DNA of 64,000 bases, from contig NZ_JAQZAL010000005.1 in assembly GCF_028737205.1 (NCBI RefSeq), forward strand, positions 62,001-126,000. The letters run 5' to 3'. A model generated the notes under the pieces. That model searched no databases. It saw nothing but the letters and a program-made list of their open reading frames with translations, and had not been told where the DNA came from. The stretch comes from Actinomycetospora lutea. GTDB taxonomy: Bacteria; Actinomycetota; Actinomycetes; Mycobacteriales; Pseudonocardiaceae. Numbering within the stretch: position 1 is the first letter of the stretch; every line of letters begins with the position of its first letter. The position numbers were made by a program, and so were the translations under genes. Of this stretch, positions 1 to 8,084 are shown in pieces.

Positions 1-431
1 TCCAAGGTCCGCACCACGTCCCCGGCCCCGAACCGCGGCTCGGCGTCGACCTCGCGCAGCGAGCCGGCCGCGGTGGGCTTGTAGTCCGGGCGGGCCGGCT
101 CGGGGAACGCCGGCTCGGTGACGTCCTGCCCCTGCTTGCGACGCGCCCGGGCGTCGACGGCGCCCGGCGCGAGGATGCGGGAGTCGGTGAGCATCAGCTC
201 CGCGGCGTTCAGCCACCGGCCGTAGTAACCGTCGACGAGGTAGTCGACGGGGTGCAGCCGTCCCAGGGCGTGGCGGAACGCGTCCAGGTTCTGCCCCGAG
301 ATCCGGCCCATTGTGAGGACCGTGATCGCGAAGCTGCGACCCTCCCAGGGCTCGGCGAACGGCGGCTCGTCGGTGGGCACCTGGGCGGGGCCCCACCCGT
401 GCATCCCGCCCATGTCGGCGATCGAGTCCAT
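1..431 (-). CDS. nthB: Nitrile hydratase beta subunit (C-terminus cut by window edge)
   Basis: The visible 143 residues open with a Met-Asp-x-Ile-x-Asp-Met-Gly-Gly-Met-His-Gly-like N-terminus, continue with a helical segment (RHALGRLHPVDYL) and enter a domain beginning PRFGAGDVVRTL. This matches the beta subunit of nitrile hydratases, whose C-terminal half is an SH3-like barrel. The family hydrates nitriles to amides as an alpha/beta heterodimer with Co or Fe in alpha. Thiocyanate hydrolase subunits are related and cannot be excluded. The alpha subunit and activator would lie outside the window. The gene follows the DsrE-like gene by 78 nt on the same strand, so they are probably co-transcribed. 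Confidence 0.75.
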   Translation of the reverse strand, partial: MDSIADMGGMHGWGPAQVPTDEPPFAEPWEGRSFAITVLTMGRISGQNLDAFRHALGRLHPVDYLVDGYYGRWLNAAELMLTDSRILAPGAVDARARRKQGQDVTEPAFPEPARPDYKPTAAGSLREVDAEPRFGAGDVVRTL

Positions 432-509
432 GCTCCAGGCCCCTCCTCGGGCTCCGCGGACGTCCCGGGGCGGCCGGCGTCGGGTCCGGCCGCCCCGCGG
501 GCGGTGGGG

Positions 510-995
510 TCAGACGGTCCAGGTCTGCATCACGAGCGCACCCTCGCGCCGCGCGGTGAGCTGGGCGTCGAGGACGTCGAGCGGGTTGATCGGCTTCACG
601 CCCTCCATCATGTCGACCTCGCGCATGCCGTAGAGCATCGCGGCGGAGAACCGGCAGGCGTAGACCTTGCCGCCCTCGTTCATGAAGGTCGTGAGCTGCT
701 TGTTGTAGCCCAGCGCTCCGGGGAACGCCTCGTCACCGACCTTCGGGAAGCCGCGTGACGCCGAGGCCATCAGCGACCCCGGGCCGAAGAGCACGATGCT
801 GGTGTCGAACCCCTTCCGGTTCACGCGGGTCGCGGTCAGCATGTTGACCAGCCCGACGGAGCCCTCGAAGGGCACCGTGTGCATGAAGATGTAGGCCTTC
901 TCGCCCGCCTCGGCCTGGATGTCGTCGAAGACCTTGTCCTCGTAGTCGACGATCGCGTCGCCGGGGCTGACACGCTCACCCACGATCTGGACCAC
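510..995 (-). CDS. DsrE-fold protein of the Sll0783/MSMEG_0572 type
   Basis: This is a 161-aa soluble protein starting at GTG 995 behind a GAGGGG element. It contains [25 protein letters not shown] and [14 protein letters not shown], which look like a DsrE/DsrF-type alpha/beta fold with one Cys (YACRF) near the usual DsrE cysteine position. I match it from memory to the Sll0783/MSMEG_0572 nitrogen-starvation family that occurs in Nit1C nitrilase/cyanide-assimilation clusters. Its biochemical role is unknown. A nitrile hydratase subunit follows directly and a flavoenzyme precedes it, so a function in nitrile, cyanide or sulfur metabolism is inferred only. Confidence 0.68.
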   Translation of the reverse strand: MVQIVGERVSPGDAIVDYEDKVFDDIQAEAGEKAYIFMHTVPFEGSVGLVNMLTATRVNRKGFDTSIVLFGPGSLMASASRGFPKVGDEAFPGALGYNKQLTTFMNEGGKVYACRFSAAMLYGMREVDMMEGVKPINPLDVLDAQLTARREGALVMQTWTV

Positions 996-1064
996 TGGTA
1001 CCCCTCGTCTCTGTCTTCGGTGGTGCTCCCGGCGGGTGGGTCCCGCCGCTGTCCGGTGGGGCCG

Positions 1065-1346
1065 TCAGACGGCCGGCTCGCGCCGCTCCGGTGGCGGCGC
1101 CCAGGTCTGCCGGTGGCTGCCCGGCATCGCGCGCAGGATCCGGTGGCGCAGGGGCCACGGCAGCGCCCGGTAGACCGGCGCGAACACGCGCAGCCAGGCG
1201 AGCTCGAGCGCCCCGTGCGGGCGGCGCGGCCGTCGGGTGCCGGGGTAGCGCCGCGCGATCTGCTCGTGGGCGCCGACCAGCAGGTAGTGCTGGGAGTTCT
1301 CGCGCAGCCACCGGGAGAAGGACGGGCGCGCCCTGCTGCCGGCCAT
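1065..1346 (-). CDS. Small basic protein of unknown function
   Basis: This 93-aa protein is rich in Arg, Pro and Trp, with no membrane segment and no cysteine. A central stretch (ALELAWLRVFAPVYRALPWPLRHRIL) could form an amphipathic helix. Its ATG lies one nucleotide after the stop of the flavoenzyme gene, so translation is probably coupled, which argues that it is a real gene and not a shadow. I do not recognise the family. It may be an accessory or metallochaperone-like factor for the neighbouring enzymes, but nothing in the sequence shows this. Confidence 0.6.
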   Translation of the reverse strand: MAGSRARPSFSRWLRENSQHYLLVGAHEQIARRYPGTRRPRRPHGALELAWLRVFAPVYRALPWPLRHRILRAMPGSHRQTWAPPPERREPAV

Positions 1347-1347
1347 G

Positions 1348-2694
1348 TCAGAGCTTCCCCGCCGTGCGCAGCTCCTCGAGCCCGTTGGTCGCGGCGACGA
1401 CGATCGGTTCGTTCAGCGCCCCGATGGCCGGGGAGTAGACGTTCTCCATCGTCGACAGGTCGTGGAACGTGAAGCCGTGCCTGACGGCCATCGCCAGGAA
1501 GTCGGCGCGCTCCTTGATGCCCTCCTGGCCGACCATCTGGGCCCCGATGAGGCGCAGACTCCCCGGCTCGGCCAGCAGTTTGACCTTCACCGGCTTGACA
1601 CCCGGGTAGTAGCGCGCCCGCGAGATGCCCTGGGCCTGCCCGAGCACGTAGGGGATGCCGAGCGCGGTGGCCGTGGTCTCGCCGAACGAGGCGCCGCCGA
1701 TGACCCACTTGCCGGCCGGCGTGCCCCACGGGACGTAGACCGCCCTGTAGGCCCGCGAGCCGCCGCCCGCGTTGGTGCCCGCGGTCTTGCCCTGCGCGTA
1801 GGCGTGGCTGCCGGTGAGCCCCTGCAGCGGCACCCGCGTGAGCCCGTGCGGGACCTCGACGGCGTCGCCGGCCGCGAACACCCCGGGCACCGAGGTGGCC
1901 ATCCGCTCGTCGACGATGATCCCGCCGGTGGAGCCGATCTTGAGGCCGGCGGCGGCGGCGAGCCGCGCGTTGGGCGTCTTGTGGGTCGCGACGACCACCA
2001 GGTCGCAGGGCAGCTCGCCGTCGGAGGTCGCGACGGCGCTGACGTGGCCCTGCCCCACGAAGCCCTTGAGCGTCGTGTTGAAGTGCGCGACCACCCCGAG
2101 CTCGCGCCAGGACTCCTCGACCGGCGCCATGATGTCCGCGTCGGCCATGTCGGCGAGCGGCCAGGGGTTCGGGTCGATGAGGTGGGTCTCGATGCCGCGG
2201 TGGGCCAGCGAGGTGGTCATCTCGACGCCCAGCGGGGTCGCGTGGACGACCACGGCCCGCTTCACCGAGTCGAGGACCTTGTCCCACTCCATCGCCGCGC
2301 GGATGTTCTTGACGTAGTAGAGGCCCTCGAGGTCGCCGCCGGGCACGCCGGGGTCGGCGTACTCGAAGCCGGTGGCGACGATGAGCGTGTCGTAGCCGAC
2401 CGTGCCCTCGCCGGTGACCTGCACGGTGCGCGCCGCGGTGTCGATGCCCGTCACCGAGGTCTCGTAGTGGACGTCGATGCCGACCGAGACGTACTGCTCC
2501 TTCGTGGCCAGGAACAGGCGCTCGAAGTCCGGGATCTCCTGCCCGTGGACGTAGGGGATGCCGCACGGGCTGTAGGCGACGTCCTCGAACTCGGTGTAGA
2601 CGACGACCTCGGCGTCGGGCCGCGCCGCCTTCACCCCACCGGCGGCGCCCAGACCGGCGGCCCCGCCGCCGATGATCACGGTCTTGTGCGGCAC
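1348..2694 (-). CDS. CoA-disulfide-reductase-like FAD/NAD(P)H oxidoreductase (single active-site Cys)
   Basis: This is a 448-aa pyridine nucleotide-disulfide oxidoreductase. An FAD-binding GGGAAGLGAAGG is at residues 9-20, and a lone redox Cys44 sits in YSPCGIPY, the position of the single catalytic Cys of CoA-disulfide reductases and NADH oxidases. A second Rossmann region and GVFAAGDAVE follow. A C-terminal ENVYSPAIGALNEP aligns with the catalytic-Tyr segment of that family. I chose GTG 2694 because AGGAAAGG lies 6 nt upstream; the longer frame runs into the divergent promoter. The enzyme would use NAD(P)H to reduce a small-molecule disulfide or polysulfide. The coenzyme M operon next to it makes a CoM-type disulfide a reasonable but unproven substrate. 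Confidence 0.85.
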   Translation of the reverse strand: MPHKTVIIGGGAAGLGAAGGVKAARPDAEVVVYTEFEDVAYSPCGIPYVHGQEIPDFERLFLATKEQYVSVGIDVHYETSVTGIDTAARTVQVTGEGTVGYDTLIVATGFEYADPGVPGGDLEGLYYVKNIRAAMEWDKVLDSVKRAVVVHATPLGVEMTTSLAHRGIETHLIDPNPWPLADMADADIMAPVEESWRELGVVAHFNTTLKGFVGQGHVSAVATSDGELPCDLVVVATHKTPNARLAAAAGLKIGSTGGIIVDERMATSVPGVFAAGDAVEVPHGLTRVPLQGLTGSHAYAQGKTAGTNAGGGSRAYRAVYVPWGTPAGKWVIGGASFGETTATALGIPYVLGQAQGISRARYYPGVKPVKVKLLAEPGSLRLIGAQMVGQEGIKERADFLAMAVRHGFTFHDLSTMENVYSPAIGALNEPIVVAATNGLEELRTAGKL

Positions 2695-2779
2695 GCGGAC
2701 CCTTTCCTCGAAAGCCCTACGATGCGTGGCTGCGAGCCGGTCGACGACACGCGCCGGATCCGACAAGATGTCCACCAAA

Positions 2780-2805
2780 GTTGATGCGTGTTGACCATAC
2801 TGACC
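2780..2805. promoter_or_regulatory. Repeated GTTGA half-sites in divergent promoter
   Basis: Between the flavoenzyme and the XRE-cupin gene the sequence carries GTTGA, a second GTTGA ten bases later, and then CTGAC. This spacing of about one helical turn is typical of an operator for a dimeric HTH regulator. The neighbouring XRE-cupin protein is the obvious candidate to bind here and control both divergent genes. No binding evidence exists, and the arrangement could be chance in this AT-richer gap. Confidence 0.3.
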
Positions 2806-2832
2806 GCGTCGTGGGTGTCAAGGAGTAGCGCC

Positions 2833-3438
2833 ATGGCCCGATCAGCAGCCGAGCCCGCAGGCCCGGCCGACACGCCGCGCGTCTGGGAGACCGTCGTCGA
2901 CGCGATCGGCCCCAAGGTGCGTGACCTGCGCCAACAGGCGGGGCTGTCGCTCCAGCAGCTCGCCCGCCGGGCCGACGTCTCGGCCGCCGCCATCCACAAG
3001 GTGGAGCGCGGCGACATGGTCCCGACGATCACCACGCTGCTGAAGCTCGCGGACGCCCTCGAGCGGCCCATCGCCCACTTCGTGGGTGACGAGGGCCCCA
3101 CGACCGTCGCGAGCGTCGTCGCGGCCGGGGCGGGCGCGGAGGTGACCGACGGATCGGGCACCACCCGCACCGCGATCACGGCCGCGCCGGAGCGCTTCCG
3201 GGTCGGCGGCGCGGCGGTGGTGGTGGAGCCCGGCGCGGAGGGCTCGTCGGCGGGGCCGCAGGCCGGCGAGGAGCTGGTGCACCTGCTCGAGGGCGCGCTC
3301 GAGGTCGAGGTGGCCGGGGAGCGCCACGTCCTGGGCGCGGGCGACACCATCCAGTTCCCCGCCGACCGTCACACCCGGTGGCGCAATCCCGGGCCGGGGG
3401 CGGCGCGCGCGGTCTGGCTCACCACGCGGGGCAGCTGA
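2833..3438 (+). CDS. XRE-family transcriptional regulator with C-terminal cupin
   Basis: This is a 201-aa protein. An HTH_XRE domain at about residues 22-75 contains LQQLARRADVSAAAIHKVERG, which is the recognition helix region. A small cupin barrel occupies about residues 115-198 (ELVHLLEGALEVEV, GDTIQFPADRHTRWRNPG). AAGGAG lies 8 nt before ATG 2833. Regulators with this layout usually sense a small metabolite in the cupin and control adjacent catabolic or biosynthetic genes. It sits between the flavoenzyme set and the 3' end of the coenzyme M operon. Its last 70 nt overlap the convergent DUF2877 gene. It probably controls one or both sets; the ligand is unknown. Confidence 0.88.
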   Translation: MARSAAEPAGPADTPRVWETVVDAIGPKVRDLRQQAGLSLQQLARRADVSAAAIHKVERGDMVPTITTLLKLADALERPIAHFVGDEGPTTVASVVAAGAGAEVTDGSGTTRTAITAAPERFRVGGAAVVVEPGAEGSSAGPQAGEELVHLLEGALEVEVAGERHVLGAGDTIQFPADRHTRWRNPGPGAARAVWLTTRGS

Positions 3439-4211
3439 CCCGGCAGCGTCAGCAGGCGCAGCGCCATCCCCGCCGCGAGGTGCCGGCCCGAGTCGGCGCC
3501 CAGGGCGTGCAGCCGCGCCAGGGCGCGGGTCGCGGCGGCCCGGTCGCCGGCCGCGACGGCGTGCAGCCAGTCGTGCGCCGGGGCGACGGACTGGCCGCGG
3601 GCGGCCCAGGCGAGGAACGCGCGCGAGGGCCCGGTGGTGCGGACCGCGGCGCACACCGCCGCCAGGCGGTCCTCGACGCCCGGCCCGCCCGCGGCGCGCT
3701 CGACGAGCACCACGCCCGCCAGCACGTCGTCGCCCGCCGGTGTCAGGCCCGGGCCGCGCCCGCCGACCGCGGCGGCGAGGTCCTCGGGGCTCGTCGCCCG
3801 GGCCGCGGCGGCCAGCAGCTCGCCCGGGACGAGGGCCGCGCGCACGAGGTCGTCGTCACGCGCCGCGAGCGCGTCCGGGCCGGGCGTCGTGCCCCACCAC
3901 ACCGCGCCCGGCCCCCGCAGCGCCCAGCGCGGACCGGCGAGCCTGCTCCCGTCGCCGGTGACCGCCTCACCGATGCGGCAGGGCGGCAGTGTCGTGCACC
4001 GGACGTGCACCGGACCCGGCTCGACCCCGGGCGCCACGAGCGCGACCAGCGCGCCCGCCCCGTCGATGTGTCCGGCTCCCCTATCGGCGTGCTCCCCTGA
4101 TTGCTCCGTGTCCAGCCGCAGGTAGGCGGCCTTGCGGTGCACCGACACCACGCGCCCGGCGACGGGACGGCGCAGCAGCCCGGCGGCGCCGAGGCCGGCG
4201 TCGACGATCAT
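3369..4211 (-). CDS. DUF2877 (AllH/YlbF-like) protein
   Basis: This 280-aa protein carries the DUF2877 signature GRGPGLTPAGDDVLAG in the middle and LGADSGRHLAAGMALRL near the C-terminus. In E. coli the family member YlbF/AllH works with FdrA (AllF) and YlbE (AllG) as oxamate carbamoyltransferase of anaerobic allantoin degradation. Here it is the last gene of a seven-gene run and its ATG overlaps the stop of the DUF1116 gene as ATGA, so the two are coupled as in the All system. No FdrA and no carbamate kinase are visible in the window, so the All reaction may not apply. The 3' end overlaps the convergent regulator. Confidence 0.8.
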   Translation of the reverse strand: MIVDAGLGAAGLLRRPVAGRVVSVHRKAAYLRLDTEQSGEHADRGAGHIDGAGALVALVAPGVEPGPVHVRCTTLPPCRIGEAVTGDGSRLAGPRWALRGPGAVWWGTTPGPDALAARDDDLVRAALVPGELLAAAARATSPEDLAAAVGGRGPGLTPAGDDVLAGVVLVERAAGGPGVEDRLAAVCAAVRTTGPSRAFLAWAARGQSVAPAHDWLHAVAAGDRAAATRALARLHALGADSGRHLAAGMALRLLTLPGQLPRVVSQTARAAPGPGLRHRV

Positions 4212-5605
4212 CCGGCGAGCGCGGCCAGGGCCTCGACGAAGCACGCGAGCGGCGCCGTCGCCACCCCGGCGCCGACCTGGCCCTGCCCCGACGAGGCCGC
4301 GAGGATGCCGGTGGTGACCCGGGGCGTCACGCCCGTCGCCACCACCCTGCGCAGGTCGACACCGACCGGCGTCCCGGCGAACCCCGCCGCGGGCAGCGTG
4401 AACCGGCTGCTCGACCCGACGCAGACCCGGCGGAACGCGTCGGTGGCCGCGGCCGCGTCGGCCATGGAGCCGCCGAGGAAGGCCGCGACGGCCGGGGAGT
4501 TCGCCGCCGCCGGGCCGCCCAGGCCGACGAGCTCGAGGACGGCGCTGTCGCCGATGTCGGGCGCGGCGTCGTCCGGGCCCAGCCCGGAGTAGTAGAGCGC
4601 CTCGCCGACCGGCGGGGCGGCCGTCGTGTACCAGCGCTCGGAGCCCGGCAGGCGGATGCCGAACGTCGTGCCGTTGCGCGCCATCGACGTCACGATCGAC
4701 GAGCCCGGCACCCGCCCGGCCCACAGCGTCAGCGCCTTCGCCGCGCCCATCGCGGGGGTGAGGAAGAACAGGTGGTTGCCGGCGAGGAAGTCGGCGAAGG
4801 GTCCGCGGACGTCGTCGGGCAGCGCCGCGACGTGCCCCACCCAGCTGCGCACGAGCAGGTTGGTGGCCGCCTGGGTGCGCATGTGCAGGTCGTCGCCCAT
4901 GGCGATGCCCTGGGCGGCGACGGCGAGGACGTCGAGCGGCCCGGAGCGTTCCAGCACCGCGGACAGCGCGGGACCGACGACGTCGCGCAGCAGGCGCAGG
5001 CGCGCGATCGCCGCGTCGGTGTCGCGGCCGAACCACGGCACCTCGCCGGGACCCTGGTTGATCGGGGCGAACGCGCGCACGGGCTCCGACCCGTCGTCGG
5101 GGGTGAGGTCGACGACGAGCACCGGCGCCGACGGCCCGATGGCGCTGGCCATCGGGACGACCATGTCGTGGTGGTTCGCGGGCTCGAGCCGGACGTCGCC
5201 GCCGGCGAGCAGGCGGTCGGCCTCCTCGACGTCGGCGGCCCAGCCCTCGGCGACGGTGGCGGCCCGCATCGAGCGCCGCAGCGGGTCGCAGGCGTGCGCC
5301 CAGTCGACCGCGGGACCGCAGTGCAGGAGCATCCGTCCCGCCACGCCGGGCACGACCTCGTCGGCGCGGCGCACGGCGGTCAGGAACGGCACGCCGGTGT
5401 CGAGGCGGCGCAGCACCTCGGCGTTGGCGGTGTCGATCGCCGGGTCGGCGGCGAGGCGGGTCAGGGCGCGCACGGCGTCCGGGTCGCCGCCGGCGGGCGG
5501 GCGCCAGTCGACGTGGGTGACGGTGCCGCCCTGCGCGCGGACGGCCTCGGCGAACATCGGCAGGCCGACGTTGACCACGGCGATCTCGTCGGGCAGGACT
5601 CTCAT
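4208..5605 (-). CDS. DUF1116 (AllG/YlbE-like) protein
   Basis: This is a 465-aa soluble protein that looks like DUF1116 throughout. It includes EPANHHDMVVPMASAIGPSAP, FAPINQGPGEVPWFG, GDDLHMRTQAATNL, NHLFFLTPAMGAAKA and a C-terminal glycine-rich segment ending in a TPRVTTGILAA-type motif. E. coli YlbE/AllG is a subunit of oxamate carbamoyltransferase. The gene starts at ATG 5605, overlapping the stop of the ArgH-like lyase as ATGA, and ends overlapping the DUF2877 gene in the same way. It is therefore co-translated with the coenzyme M genes. Its substrate in this setting is unknown. Confidence 0.82.
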   Translation of the reverse strand: MRVLPDEIAVVNVGLPMFAEAVRAQGGTVTHVDWRPPAGGDPDAVRALTRLAADPAIDTANAEVLRRLDTGVPFLTAVRRADEVVPGVAGRMLLHCGPAVDWAHACDPLRRSMRAATVAEGWAADVEEADRLLAGGDVRLEPANHHDMVVPMASAIGPSAPVLVVDLTPDDGSEPVRAFAPINQGPGEVPWFGRDTDAAIARLRLLRDVVGPALSAVLERSGPLDVLAVAAQGIAMGDDLHMRTQAATNLLVRSWVGHVAALPDDVRGPFADFLAGNHLFFLTPAMGAAKALTLWAGRVPGSSIVTSMARNGTTFGIRLPGSERWYTTAAPPVGEALYYSGLGPDDAAPDIGDSAVLELVGLGGPAAANSPAVAAFLGGSMADAAAATDAFRRVCVGSSSRFTLPAAGFAGTPVGVDLRRVVATGVTPRVTTGILAASSGQGQVGAGVATAPLACFVEALAALAG

Positions 5606-7110
5606 CGGGTCTCCTCCATCTGGCGGGTGGCGTGCCGGACGGTCTCCAGCAGGGCCGCTTCGGCGCCGTCGAACGCGGCGAGGCGCGCGCGGGCCCGCGC
5701 GTCGAGGTCATCGAGGCGGGCGGTGAGGTCGGCCGTCATGCGCGCGACCGCGGCGGGCGCCGCGCCGCCCTGGGCGTCGCGGGAGAGCACGATCCGCCAG
5801 GGGTCGAGGGCGTCGGTGAGGTCGGTGCCGGCGAGCCCGAGCGCGTGGCCGGTGTGCTCGACCGCCGCCCGGTCGAGCATCTCGCCGGTGATCTCGACGC
5901 CCGGCACGCCGGCCCGGCTCGCGGTCCGCACCGCGCGCCCGACCACGAGGTAGGCGGTGCGGTAGTCGACGTCGCAGGTCTGCACGAGGTGCTCGGCGAG
6001 GTCGGTGGCCTGGCTGTAGCCGCCGCGGACCTCTTCGGCGAGCCGGTCGGCGTTGACGCGCAGGGTGCGCACGACACCGGACGCGAGGCGGGTGATCCGC
6101 AGGGTGAGGTCGAGCGCGCGCGGCACCTCGCCGTAGGCGTAGATCAGGTTGTCGCTGCGCGCGGACGGGCTCTTGCTCACCGCGAGGAAGCCCGACAGCC
6201 GCCCGATCAGCACGCCGGACGCCCCGCGGATGATCGAGAGCGAGTACGGGTTGCGCTTCTGCGGCATGAGCACGCTCGCGCGCGTGAAGCCGTGGTCGAG
6301 GTCGACGTAGTCGAACTCGCTGGACGACCAGATCTCCAGGTCCTCGGCGAGCTTCGAGAGGTTCGAGACCAGGCTGGACGCGACCGCGAGCACCGAGATC
6401 AGGCCGTCGACCTGCCACATCGCGTCGCGCGTGTGCTCGATGACCCCGTCGAACCCGAGCGCCTCGGCGACGAACGCGCGGTCCTCCAGCAGCCGGGTGC
6501 CGTTGACGCAGCCGGCGCCGCCCGGGCTGGTGTCCACCCAGTCGAGCTCGGCGAGCAGGCGGTGCCCGTCGCGCACGGTGGAGTAGACGAACGAGAGCAG
6601 GTAGTGCGCGAACGTCGAGGGCTGCGCGTGCTGCAGGTAGGTCTGGTCGGGCATCACCGTCTCGGCGTGCTCCTCGGCACGCGCGACGGCGTCGCGCCCG
6701 AACCGGGCGGCCTCGGTGACGAGCTCGGCGATCTGGTGGCGCACGTGCAGGCGCAGCGCGATCCGCACGGCCTCGCGGCGCGGTCGGCCGGCGTGCAGCC
6801 AGCCCGCGACGTCGCCGAGCTGCGCGACGAACCACGCCTCGCGGGAGTTGTAGGGCTCGCCCAGCTCGGGGTCGTACGGGAAGTCCTGCGCGGGCGTGGC
6901 CTGGGCGACGAGCAGCAGCTCGAGCAGCGCGCGCCGGGCCTCGGGGGGCACGAGGCCGCGGCGGGACAGGTCGAGCACGTGCGCCATGTCCGCGAGGTTG
7001 AGCCCGCGGTGCAGGAACGGGGCGTCGGCGTTCTCCAGCGCGAACCCCGACGCCACGAGCTCGGGCGCCGGGCCGCCGACCGGCGGCCCCTCGTCGCGGG
7101 AGGTGCTCAC
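5602..7110 (-). CDS. ArgH-like aspartase/fumarase-superfamily lyase, probable coenzyme M pathway enzyme
   Basis: This 502-aa protein has the fold of argininosuccinate lyase, but its active-site motifs differ. The superfamily loop GSSxMPxKxNP reads ASVLMPQKRNP (Ser279, Val280, Lys285, Asn287). The segment normally THLQxAQP reads TYLQHAQP (residues 157-164), so the usual catalytic His is Tyr158. In the bacterial coenzyme M pathway of Xanthobacter two superfamily members, XcbC1 and XcbD1, act after XcbB1; XcbC1 eliminates phosphate from phosphosulfolactate to give sulfoacrylate. This gene is the second of two such lyases in the run. I cannot say which is C and which is D. Its GTG overlaps the PLP gene stop as GTGA. 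Confidence 0.8.
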   Translation of the reverse strand: MSTSRDEGPPVGGPAPELVASGFALENADAPFLHRGLNLADMAHVLDLSRRGLVPPEARRALLELLLVAQATPAQDFPYDPELGEPYNSREAWFVAQLGDVAGWLHAGRPRREAVRIALRLHVRHQIAELVTEAARFGRDAVARAEEHAETVMPDQTYLQHAQPSTFAHYLLSFVYSTVRDGHRLLAELDWVDTSPGGAGCVNGTRLLEDRAFVAEALGFDGVIEHTRDAMWQVDGLISVLAVASSLVSNLSKLAEDLEIWSSSEFDYVDLDHGFTRASVLMPQKRNPYSLSIIRGASGVLIGRLSGFLAVSKSPSARSDNLIYAYGEVPRALDLTLRITRLASGVVRTLRVNADRLAEEVRGGYSQATDLAEHLVQTCDVDYRTAYLVVGRAVRTASRAGVPGVEITGEMLDRAAVEHTGHALGLAGTDLTDALDPWRIVLSRDAQGGAAPAAVARMTADLTARLDDLDARARARLAAFDGAEAALLETVRHATRQMEETR

Positions 7111-8084
7111 GGTGCTCCTTCTGTCGTATGTGAGCGAACTTCGGGGCTATAGCCCGGAACTTCGCTCACGTGGGTCAGGGCGGAGACGAGGCCGCCGGTG
7201 AGCCAGAGGAGGGCGGGGCCGTCGGTGCGGTGCTCGACGGCGACGGCGGCCGCCTTGGCGCCGTACGTGTCGTCGAGGAGCACGCCCTCGGTGCCCAGCA
7301 CCAGGTCGGCGGCGGCCCGGTCGGCGGGCGACGCCACCCCGAACCCGGGACCGCGGGCGTCGACGATCGTCAGCTGCTCCGGGCGCGGCGACGCGGTGCC
7401 GGCGAGCGCCGCGGTCTCCCCCGCGAGCCCCAGGACCTTCGCGGTGATCTCGTCGGGTGGGCGGCTCACCGACGCCCCGAGCACCCGCCACCCGGTGCCC
7501 GCCAGCCCCGCCAGCAGCCCCGCGACGCTGCCGCCGGAGCCGACCGGGAGCACGACGGTCGGCGCGTCGGACCCGCCCCACTGCGCGACGACCTCGGCCG
7601 CCGCGCCCGCGAACCCCAGCGCCCCCACCGGCGTCGACCCGCCCCGCGGCACGGCCAGCGGACGCCGACCAGCCGCCGCGAGCTCCGCGCCGAGGCGGTC
7701 GACCTCGCCGTCGACGCGGCCCCGGTCGTCGGAGCCGAGGGCGTGGATGCGCGCGCCCGCGGCGGTCGCCAGCGCCAGGTTCGTGGTCCCGCGGACGTCG
7801 CCCCACACCACGAGCTCGCAGTCCAGCCCCGCCACGCGTGCCGCCTGGGCCGCGGCGGCGACGAAGTTCGAGTCGGGCCCGCCGCCGGTGACCAGCACGT
7901 CGCAGCCCCGCGCGAGGGCGTCGCCGAGCAGGTACTCGAGCGCGCGGACCTTGTTGCCCGCCACGCCGAACCCCGTGAGGTCGTCGCGCTTGAGCCAGAG
8001 GGGGCCGCAGCCCAGGGCCGCGCGCAGCCGGTCGGCCCGCACGAGCGGGGTCGGCAGGACGGCGAGCGGGAACCGCGGGGTCAC
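7107..8084 (-). CDS. xcbE1: PLP-dependent D-cysteine desulfhydrase/ACC-deaminase-family enzyme, XcbE1-like
   Basis: This 325-aa fold-type II PLP enzyme has Lys45 in VAGNKVRALEYLL as the Schiff-base lysine. The usual GGxQSNHAR segment is changed to GGGPDSNFVAA, and PVGSGGSVAGLLAGL forms the phosphate-binding loop. In the Xanthobacter coenzyme M pathway the homologous XcbE1 is implicated in the late thiol-introducing steps. The start GTG 8084 overlaps the upstream lyase stop as GTGA. The last residues (HVSEVPGYSPEVRSH) are encoded by a 40-nt palindrome at 7130-7169, which looks like a repeat element that has become part of the gene. Confidence 0.82.
   Translation of the reverse strand: MTPRFPLAVLPTPLVRADRLRAALGCGPLWLKRDDLTGFGVAGNKVRALEYLLGDALARGCDVLVTGGGPDSNFVAAAAQAARVAGLDCELVVWGDVRGTTNLALATAAGARIHALGSDDRGRVDGEVDRLGAELAAAGRRPLAVPRGGSTPVGALGFAGAAAEVVAQWGGSDAPTVVLPVGSGGSVAGLLAGLAGTGWRVLGASVSRPPDEITAKVLGLAGETAALAGTASPRPEQLTIVDARGPGFGVASPADRAAADLVLGTEGVLLDDTYGAKAAAVAVEHRTDGPALLWLTGGLVSALTHVSEVPGYSPEVRSHTTEGAP
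7130..7169. repeat. 40-nt near-perfect palindrome inside gene 3' end
   Basis: The two 20-nt arms meet without a loop and match at 18 of 20 positions. The outer arms are GTGAGCGAA and TTCGCTCAC, and the centre is GGGCTATAGCCC. The element lies in the last 60 nt of the PLP-enzyme gene and just before the start of the ArgH-like gene. It could be a REP-like interspersed repeat or an mRNA hairpin that tunes the coupled translation or stability of the operon. A second loop-free 40-nt palindrome of unrelated sequence is at 51191-51230. Confidence 0.75.

Noticed and set aside
836-2566. Long Arg/Gly-rich reading frames on the same and opposite strands of real genes
   Set aside because: They have the low-complexity Arg/Ala/Gly composition of out-of-frame GC-rich DNA and cover well-supported genes such as the flavoenzyme. 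The same reasoning removes most long frames across the window.
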